Positions 48,786-54,630 of a DNA stretch of 54,630 bases are shown piece by piece. The notes beneath the pieces were generated by a model, which was not told where the DNA came from, did not search any database, and saw only the letters and a program-made list of their open reading frames with translations. This DNA is from K189A clade bacterium (GTDB lineage Bacteria > Pseudomonadota > Gammaproteobacteria > Pseudomonadales > Azotimanducaceae), in contig QXZU01000085.1 of assembly GCA_009886205.1 (NCBI GenBank), forward strand, positions 5,237 to 59,866, written 5' to 3'. A program made the translations under genes and the position numbers. How positions within the stretch are numbered: position 1 is the stretch's first letter; each line of letters begins with the position of its first letter.

Positions 48786-49187
48786 ATGAAAGTAATGAAA
48801 TCCAAACAAGACATTACGTTGGTAGCTGCAGACAGTGAAATTGAAGGCAGTCTGCATTTTAGTAGCCAGCTATTTGTAAAGGGCAAAGTAACTGGGAATA
48901 TCTCGGCTGAAGAGCCAGGCGCAACTTTGGTGGTAAGCCCGGAGGGGCTAGTTGTTGGAGATATCCGAGTGCCGAATGTGGTCATTAATGGACGCCTTGA
49001 AGGCAATGTTTATGCCGATGAGCGTCTAGAGGTTTCCGCCGGAGCTGAGGTCCAAGGGGATCTTTATTACAGCGTCGTTGAAATGCACATGGGCGCCCAA
49101 GTTCAGGGGCGGCTAATACATTCGGATAAAGACGCGGCGAAGAAAGGTACCGTGCATGCACTGCCAGTGGACGGTGGTCGCTCGTAG
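48786..49187 (+). CDS. Bactofilin family polymer-forming protein
   Basis: This 133-residue protein has the right-handed beta-helix repeats of bactofilins: IEGSLHFSSQLFVKGKVTGNI, VVSPEGLVVGDI, VVINGRLEGNV, LEVSAGAEVQGDL. It should polymerise at the inner membrane as a scaffold for envelope or shape proteins. A short flexible N-terminus and a polar tail flank the core. AAGGAA lies about 10 bases before the ATG. DUF6776-like protein upstream and erpA downstream. Confidence 0.93.
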   Translation: MKVMKSKQDITLVAADSEIEGSLHFSSQLFVKGKVTGNISAEEPGATLVVSPEGLVVGDIRVPNVVINGRLEGNVYADERLEVSAGAEVQGDLYYSVVEMHMGAQVQGRLIHSDKDAAKKGTVHALPVDGGRS

Positions 49188-49530
49188 ATTCGGAGTCGTC
49201 CACACCCGCCCCTGATGTCTTTCCTCTGAGTTGGCTCAAACAGTGCGCTCTCAAACCGCGTACGCTCGTACCGGGCGCGCTATTTAGCCAAGTAAAGCTG
49301 CAAAGCAAATTTACCTGCTAAGGGCGCCAAGTAATTACCCCACTAAGTGCTCTAAGCAAGCGCTTTCAATAAGTGAGTCAGCTAGGGGAGTTACGAGTTA
49401 ACGGCTGCTAGCTCAGTTCACTTAATTGCACCGTCGTGCGGTCAAGATCTTTCTGCGTTAGTCGCTTTTGGTTTCCCTTCGTTGCCTATATGCTTCTCCA
49501 TCAAATAAAACCCTGAGACATTCGACACCT
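49188..49530 (+). other. Bactofilin-erpA intergenic region, 343 bases
   Basis: I see no gene. The stretch has GCCAAGTAA repeated near 49287 and 49328 and no clear terminator. It must hold the erpA promoter; I looked for an IscR-type site and could not support one. No standard Shine-Dalgarno stands before erpA. Confidence 0.5.
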
Positions 49531-49863
49531 ATGCAAGCAGAAATCAGTTTTTCAGAAAGCGCTGCGATCAAAGTTAAGCGCCTAATAGAGAACGATGGCG
49601 ATGATTCGCTCAAACTGCGTGTCTTTATAACCGGCGGGGGCTGCAATGGTTTTTCCTACGGGTTTACGTTCGACAGCGAGGTGGCTGAGGACGATGCAAT
49701 GGTAGAGCGCGAGGGCGTGACTATGCTGGTAGATTCTATGAGCTACCCTTACCTCGCCGGCGCACAGGTGGACTACGTTGAGAATTTAAACGGCTCGCAG
49801 TTTGTGGTTACCAATCCTAATGCATCGGCTACCTGTGGGTGCGGTAGCTCTTTCGCCATCTAA
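49531..49863 (+). CDS. erpA: Iron-sulfur cluster insertion protein ErpA
   Basis: This 110-residue A-type carrier delivers Fe-S clusters to apoproteins such as those for isoprenoid synthesis. The three cluster ligands are visible in [11 protein letters not shown] and CGCGSSF. The frame is open upstream to 49468, but the ATG at 49531 gives the normal N-terminus. It is convergent with anmK; erpA-anmK-M23-tyrS-16S is a conserved order. Confidence 0.96.
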   Translation: MQAEISFSESAAIKVKRLIENDGDDSLKLRVFITGGGCNGFSYGFTFDSEVAEDDAMVEREGVTMLVDSMSYPYLAGAQVDYVENLNGSQFVVTNPNASATCGCGSSFAI

Positions 49864-49978
49864 TTGTTGAAGCAAATGTTGAGTAGCACAGCCTATTGAC
49901 TGCAATTAAGGGGTTTTGGGCGTGGCGAACGAACGTTTGTTTAAGGGACACCCCTGCGCTCTTACCTGCAAATCTTGG

Positions 49979-51139
49979 TTAACCAGGAAAGATGGCGCCA
50001 AGTACGCGTTCGCTCTTGGCCCCAGTGACTGAAGGCATGTTGCCCGGCAAGTTACACATTCTCTGATAGGCAAGCCAAGCAAACGCAGCGGCTTCCAGAG
50101 AATCACCATCGACACCCCAATGTTCTGTCGGCTGCACATCGATTTTTCTGGTTTTGTCTAGGTTGCAGTTTATCGCTAGTCGCCGCATTAGATATTTGTT
50201 TAGCCTGCCGCCGCCACAAACGGCCAATGCCTCAATGTTAGAGGGCTCCTCAGCAATACAGTGCGCTATGCTTTGAGCGGTCAATTCAACTAATGTTGCT
50301 TGTACATCCTCTGCTGGCAACGCTTCAGCCCCAGTCTGAGCGAAGAGCCCAAGGTGTTGTTCAAGCCAAGGCAGGTTGAAGTATTCCCTGCCAGTGCTTT
50401 TTGGTGCAGCGAGAGCAAAGTAAGGGTCGTCGAGGAAAGACCTGAGTAAGCTATCGCAAATTTTGCCGCTGGCACCCCAAGCGCCCTCATTGTCGTACGG
50501 CGCACCTTTATGTGCATAGCACCATTGATCTATTAGGCCGTTTCCAGGGCCGGTATCAAATCCAACCAGCCTATCTCCGCCTAAAAGAGTCAGGTTACTA
50601 ATGCCGCCAATGTTCAGAACCGCGACATTTGCATCCAAGTTGCCGAATAATATTCTATGAAAGGCAGGGGTTAACGGCGCGCCGTGTCCGCCAGCGGCTA
50701 CATCACGCCGGCGAAAGTCTGCAACAGTCGTTATCCCAGTTAGCTCGGCAATACTATTTGGATCGCCAATTTGGAGAGTAAAGGGTGTTGCTTGTGTTCC
50801 CGGTGGGCGATGCCTGATGGTTTGGCCGTGACTGCCAATTGCAGCTACGTCTTGGCGGCGGACGTCGAGGGCGTCCAAATAACCGCTGATACTTTCGCCT
50901 ATAAACTGGCCCAGTAAATTGTCACACGCGCCAAGCTGATCAAAATTGTCATCTTTGGGTTGGCCCAGTGAAAGAAGGTCGTCGCGTAGTGCTAAGGGTA
51001 TTGCGACGGTCTTCGCGTCAATGACTTTAATTTTTAATACGCCCTTTATCAGCTGTATATCGACTAAAGCGAGGTCTAATCCGTCTACACTGGTGCCGCT
51101 CATAGCGCCGACATAGAGCGAATTGGTGGAGTGGTTCAT
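49979..51139 (-). CDS. anmK: Anhydro-N-acetylmuramic acid kinase
   Basis: This 386-residue kinase phosphorylates anhydro-MurNAc while opening its ring, to recycle cell-wall material. GAMSGTSVDGLDLALVDI at the start, GSHGQTIRHRP and NIGGISNLTLL are family motifs. The start ATG overlaps the M23 peptidase stop as ATGA, so the two wall genes are coupled. Confidence 0.97.
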   Translation of the reverse strand: MNHSTNSLYVGAMSGTSVDGLDLALVDIQLIKGVLKIKVIDAKTVAIPLALRDDLLSLGQPKDDNFDQLGACDNLLGQFIGESISGYLDALDVRRQDVAAIGSHGQTIRHRPPGTQATPFTLQIGDPNSIAELTGITTVADFRRRDVAAGGHGAPLTPAFHRILFGNLDANVAVLNIGGISNLTLLGGDRLVGFDTGPGNGLIDQWCYAHKGAPYDNEGAWGASGKICDSLLRSFLDDPYFALAAPKSTGREYFNLPWLEQHLGLFAQTGAEALPAEDVQATLVELTAQSIAHCIAEEPSNIEALAVCGGGRLNKYLMRRLAINCNLDKTRKIDVQPTEHWGVDGDSLEAAAFAWLAYQRMCNLPGNMPSVTGAKSERVLGAIFPG

Positions 51140-52449
51140 TGTGCAGTAACCAGCGTGATTTGATCTTTATAGCTGTTTAAAAGTAGAGCGTATTGTCTTG
51201 TCGCCGCGCGGAATGTCGCAAGTTCCCTCTCTGCTACCGGTTCGGCTTTGGGCAGTTTTACTGTGCGCGGATTCTTGTGCGTACCATTGACTAAGAATTC
51301 GTAATGTAAGTGTGGTCCCGTCGCCCAGCCAGTTGAGCCTACATAACCAATGATTTGGCCTTGGCGAACTTTACGTCCTGACTTTATATTTTTGCCAAAT
51401 TTTGAAAGGTGCAGGTATTTGGTTACAAATTGCTCGCCGTGCTGGATGACAATATAGCGGCCGTTTGAATTGGTCCTAGAAGCCGTTTTTATGCGACCAT
51501 CGCCGGCAGCCAAGATGGGTGTGCCTCTAGGGGCTGCATAATCGATCCCTCGGTGCGGGCGAATAGTCTTGTGAAGCGGGTGCCTTCTGCGCAAGTTGAA
51601 GCTAGAACTGATTCGCGAAAATTCTACTGGAGCGCGCAAAAAAGCTTTGCGCATGCTCACGCCTTTAGGTGTGTAGAAATCAGTATTTCCATTCGCGTTT
51701 GTAAACGCGACTGCAGAATATGTATTTTGTTGGTTTATGAAGTCGGCTGCAAGAATTGCTCCTGTGCCAATGTTTTCACCGTCCAAATATAGCTCTTCGT
51801 AAAGTACAAAAAATTGATCGCCCGGTCTTATATCCAAGACAAAATCAATATCCCATTGAAAAATTTGTGCTAACCGCATAGTTAATTTGTCGGGAAGTCC
51901 TGCTCGTTGGCTGGAGAGGAAGAGGCTGTCATCAATGGTGGCGTGTTTGTAAGAAATGACTCGATCCGGATAGACAACGTTTTTTTCTCCGGCAAAGCCT
52001 TTGCCTGCGCGTGTAAATTCGAGGGATTCGAGCCGTGATGCGTGATAAATGAATTTTACTAGCTGGTCTTCATTGGATAGAAAAGTAACGTTATTGCCAG
52101 GGAAGATGTTTTTCAGTTGCTTGCCCAGTTTGGTGGAACTGATTTGGTGCAAGTCTTTGGCCGAGTGTCCGTTACGAGCGAAAATTTTAGCTAAGCTGTC
52201 GCCTGCTCTAACTTTGTCTGTTTGGGTGGTGGTGTTTGTTGCAGGCGTTTTTTCCTGGTTGCCCGCAATCAACGCCTGGCTCTCTGCTGTGAGGTCGTTT
52301 GTTTCGCTGTTGGGCGTTTCAAGGTTGGTCGTATGGGTGGCTAGTTTAGCGATGTCGTCGCTGTCGTCGCCGATCCCGCTAAGGAGCAAAATCAGTAACC
52401 CTATACCAGTAATAAGGATGAGGCGTTTGTGTAAAGTGGGGAAACTCAT
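51136..52449 (-). CDS. M23 family peptidoglycan endopeptidase (MepM-like)
   Basis: This 437-residue protein has one N-terminal membrane helix (about 8-26), a Thr/Ser/Asn-rich linker, an OapA/LysM-like segment (KVRAGDSLAKIFARNGHSAKDLHQI, about 80-125), and a C-terminal LytM domain with zinc ligands in PHRGIDYAAPRGTPI and GPHLHYEF. It should cleave peptide cross-links in the periplasm. All core zinc residues seem present. anmK is downstream by a 4-base overlap. Confidence 0.95.
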   Translation of the reverse strand: MSFPTLHKRLILITGIGLLILLLSGIGDDSDDIAKLATHTTNLETPNSETNDLTAESQALIAGNQEKTPATNTTTQTDKVRAGDSLAKIFARNGHSAKDLHQISSTKLGKQLKNIFPGNNVTFLSNEDQLVKFIYHASRLESLEFTRAGKGFAGEKNVVYPDRVISYKHATIDDSLFLSSQRAGLPDKLTMRLAQIFQWDIDFVLDIRPGDQFFVLYEELYLDGENIGTGAILAADFINQQNTYSAVAFTNANGNTDFYTPKGVSMRKAFLRAPVEFSRISSSFNLRRRHPLHKTIRPHRGIDYAAPRGTPILAAGDGRIKTASRTNSNGRYIVIQHGEQFVTKYLHLSKFGKNIKSGRKVRQGQIIGYVGSTGWATGPHLHYEFLVNGTHKNPRTVKLPKAEPVAERELATFRAATRQYALLLNSYKDQITLVTAQ

Positions 52450-52732
52450 TCTATGGTTTTTGCTCGTAAAGTTGGAAGCATAGGTTTGTTTGTGCGGCTG
52501 TGTTTATTGTGTCGTCAGAAAGAAAGTCAGTCAGCGCCACGGGGTTGCATGCAGTATAAGGGAATCTCGTTGTGAAAAAAGTCTTACTAGTGGCCTCTAT
52601 TTTGCGCAGGCCCTCTCTGATTTAATACGTCGCTTGGATTGTCATGCCTTGTAGGCTTGCTTGCGAGTTATCAAGAGTAAGCATAATGCGGGCGATCAAT
52701 TTTGAAAATTATACTTACACTTTAAGGTGCAT

Positions 52733-54007
52733 ATGAAAACACACGGTCTCATGCATGAACTGCGTTGGCGCGGACTTATCTCTCAGCTTTCTAATGCGAA
52801 TGGGTTAGAAGAATATTTGCAGGGCGGTTCGCGTGCGCTTTATTGCGGTTTTGATCCCACCGCAGACAGTTTGCATATAGGGAGTTTGGTGCCGTTGTTG
52901 GCTCTGAAGCGTTTTCAGTTGCAAGGGCATAAACCAATACTGTTGCTGGGGGGTGCGACAGGATTAATAGGCGATCCTTCCGGGCGCGATGATGAGCGTA
53001 ATCTCAATACCAAAGATGTTGTGGGGTCCTGGGTAGAATCGCTGCGCGCTCAGGTTGGTCGATTTTTAGATTTCGATGGTAATAATCCAGCGGTAATTTG
53101 TAATAACTTAGATTGGACCGAAAAGTTAGACGTGGTGAGTTTTCTCCGCGATATAGGCAAACATTTTTCGGTTAACGGAATGATTCAGCGGGAGTCGGTG
53201 AAGACTCGTCTTGATCGTGAAGGTCAAGGGATCTCCTACACTGAATTCAGCTATATGCTTTTGCAGGCGATGGATTTCTTGGAATTGGCGAGGCGCGAGG
53301 ATTGCCTTATTCAAATTGGTGGCAGTGATCAATGGGGGAACATTGTTTCTGGTATTGATTTAGTGCGTAGGCACTTAGGCAAAGAAGCTTTCGCGTTAAC
53401 CATGCCTTTGGTGACCAAGTCAGACGGCACGAAATTTGGTAAGTCAGCATCTGGCGCCATTTGGTTAGACGCGCAAAAGACTTCGCCCTACAGCTTCTAC
53501 CAATTTTGGCTGAACACTGCCGATGCAGACGTCGAGCCGTTTTTGAAGCTTTTCACATTCCTCACTGAGGAGGAGGTAGCAGCGCTAGCTCGAGAAACCC
53601 AAGATCATCCTGAGTTGCGCGAGGGTCAGCGTAGGCTGGCGCACGAGGTGACTCAATTGGTCCATGGTGAGGAAGCATTGAAGTCTGCTGAACGGATAAG
53701 TGAGTGTTTGTTTGCTGGCGAGGTCGCAGGGTTGCAAGAGGCCGACTTGGCGCAATTACAGCAGGACGGCTTATCCAGCTGTATCTGTGAGCCCGGGACT
53801 GGTCTGCTCACTGCCATGGTGGGGGCGAATTTAGTCAAATCTACGGGAGAGGCGCGCAAGCTGATTCAAGGTAATGGGGTCAAGATGAACGGTCAGCCTG
53901 TAACTGATCCCCGCATGGAGATTTCTTTTGATGATGCGCTGTTTGGTCGTTTTTACTTGATCCGTAAGGGCAAAAAGCAATATGCCTTGCTTGTCCGCGG
54001 GGCCTGA
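52733..54007 (+). CDS. tyrS: Tyrosyl-tRNA synthetase
   Basis: This 424-residue class I synthetase loads tyrosine onto tRNA-Tyr. The HIGH-type motif is in CGFDPTADSLHIGSLVPL, the KMSKS-type motif is KFGKSASGAIWLD, and a C-terminal S4-like domain follows (LIQGNGVKMNGQPVTDP). ATG at 52733 has AAGG 5 bases upstream; an in-frame GTG at 52727 overlaps that site. It is just upstream of the rrn operon. Confidence 0.97.
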   Translation: MKTHGLMHELRWRGLISQLSNANGLEEYLQGGSRALYCGFDPTADSLHIGSLVPLLALKRFQLQGHKPILLLGGATGLIGDPSGRDDERNLNTKDVVGSWVESLRAQVGRFLDFDGNNPAVICNNLDWTEKLDVVSFLRDIGKHFSVNGMIQRESVKTRLDREGQGISYTEFSYMLLQAMDFLELARREDCLIQIGGSDQWGNIVSGIDLVRRHLGKEAFALTMPLVTKSDGTKFGKSASGAIWLDAQKTSPYSFYQFWLNTADADVEPFLKLFTFLTEEEVAALARETQDHPELREGQRRLAHEVTQLVHGEEALKSAERISECLFAGEVAGLQEADLAQLQQDGLSSCICEPGTGLLTAMVGANLVKSTGEARKLIQGNGVKMNGQPVTDPRMEISFDDALFGRFYLIRKGKKQYALLVRGA

Positions 54008-54051
54008 TGAGAGTTTTTTTGCACTTATTTCATTTTATTTCAAATTAGGGC

Positions 54052-54079
54052 TTGCGCCAAAAATCTCTTTGCGTATTAT
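54052..54079 (+). promoter_or_regulatory. rrn promoter
   Basis: TTGCGC (54052-54057), 16 bases, TATTAT (54074-54079), then a GC-rich ACGCCTCCC discriminator typical of stringently controlled rRNA promoters. It lies about 220 bases before 16S. Confidence 0.75.
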
Positions 54080-54116
54080 ACGCCTCCCTTGCAGCGACGC
54101 CGAAAGCGAAGCAGCA

Positions 54117-54128
54117 GCTCTTTAAAAA
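54117..54128 (+). promoter_or_regulatory. boxA antitermination site in the rrn leader
   Basis: GCTCTTTAAAAA is close to the boxA consensus TGCTCTTTAACA. A small CGC-CGAAA-GCG hairpin just upstream (about 54098-54108) is in the place of boxB. NusA, encoded in this window, is part of the complex that would act here. Confidence 0.65.
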
Positions 54129-54200
54129 GAAAAAGCAAGTACGAAGTGAGCGCGGATACTAACACATTCGCGAACAACACTTAGTACTAAACAAGCCATT

Positions 54201-54214
54201 CGTGTGGGAACACG
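54201..54214 (+). other. Leader hairpin before 16S
   Basis: CGTGT pairs with ACACG around GGGA, about 85 bases before 16S. A perfect palindrome TTAGTACTAA (54181-54190) lies just upstream. These are likely parts of the pre-rRNA leader. Confidence 0.4.
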
Positions 54215-54299
54215 TGATTCGTTTTGAGTAAATGATTACTTGGCATCATGGTGATGCGAAAGGATTTATCCGATCGCAAATCCGAAAGTCGAAAAAATT

Positions 54300-54630
<331 letters not shown>

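Noticed and set aside
49400-49430. Promoter-like TTAACGGCTGCTAGCTCAGTTCAC before erpA
   Set aside because: It resembles a strong synthetic promoter in part, but the -10 spacing is not convincing.

Overview
The window is a stretch of gammaproteobacterial chromosome made almost entirely of housekeeping genes. The gene order, as I remember it rather than from a search, follows two Pseudomonas blocks: smpB-ratA-rnfH-bamE-recN-grpE-dnaK-dnaJ-dapB-carAB-greA-yhbY-rlmE-ftsH-folP-glmM-tpiA-secG-tRNAs-rimP-nusA-infB-rbfA-truB-rpsO-pnp with acs-pcnB-cbrB-gluQ-dksA-aminotransferase-sfsA, and hemJ-erpA-anmK-M23 peptidase-tyrS-16S rRNA. The 16S start is proteobacterial but has unusual bases near its 5' end, so I place the organism only as a gammaproteobacterium, probably marine and outside Pseudomonas. 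No phage, IS, integron, CRISPR or toxin island is visible.

Layout: 1-3107 holds a lumazine synthase 3' end, smpB (minus), a Na+-coupled transporter, ratA and rnfH. 3228-5398 is bamE and recN (minus). 5690-11107 is the heat-shock block hrcA-grpE-dnaK-dnaJ, with sigma-32-like promoters and a 362-base dnaK-dnaJ gap that holds a possible small ORF, a CIRCE-like inverted repeat and a repeated heptamer. 11160-17162 is dapB-carA-carB-greA. 17250-22714 is yhbY (minus), then rlmE-ftsH-folP-glmM. 22954-25785 is an MFS transporter, tpiA and secG. 25853-26294 has tRNA-Leu(GAG) and initiator tRNA-Met. 26595-35247 is the rimP-nusA-infB-rbfA-truB-rpsO-pnp translation and RNA operon, closed by a strong bidirectional terminator.

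From 35421 to 42785 genes run on the minus strand: dksA, gluQ, an NtrC-family regulator, pcnB, a deoxynucleoside kinase and acs. 42949-44816 is an aminotransferase plus sfsA. 44953-47706 is hemJ-hemL-PfkB kinase (minus). 47931-49863 is a DUF6776-like protein, a bactofilin and erpA. 49979-52449 is anmK and an M23 peptidase (minus), then tyrS and the rrn promoter, leader and 16S 5' end.

The most notable points are: (1) pcnB has no ATG, GTG or TTG start upstream of its catalytic motif and seems to start at CTG, overlapping the upstream stop as CTGA; (2) the regulator just upstream looks like a CbrB ortholog that has lost the receiver Thr and Lys, the GAFTGA loop and its partner kinase; (3) the initiator tRNA has a U1-U72 mismatch and sits between perfect 8-base inverted repeats; (4) HrcA is present without a canonical CIRCE site; (5) several short tandem repeats lie in gene-end gaps. 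I see no clear multi-gene novel system.
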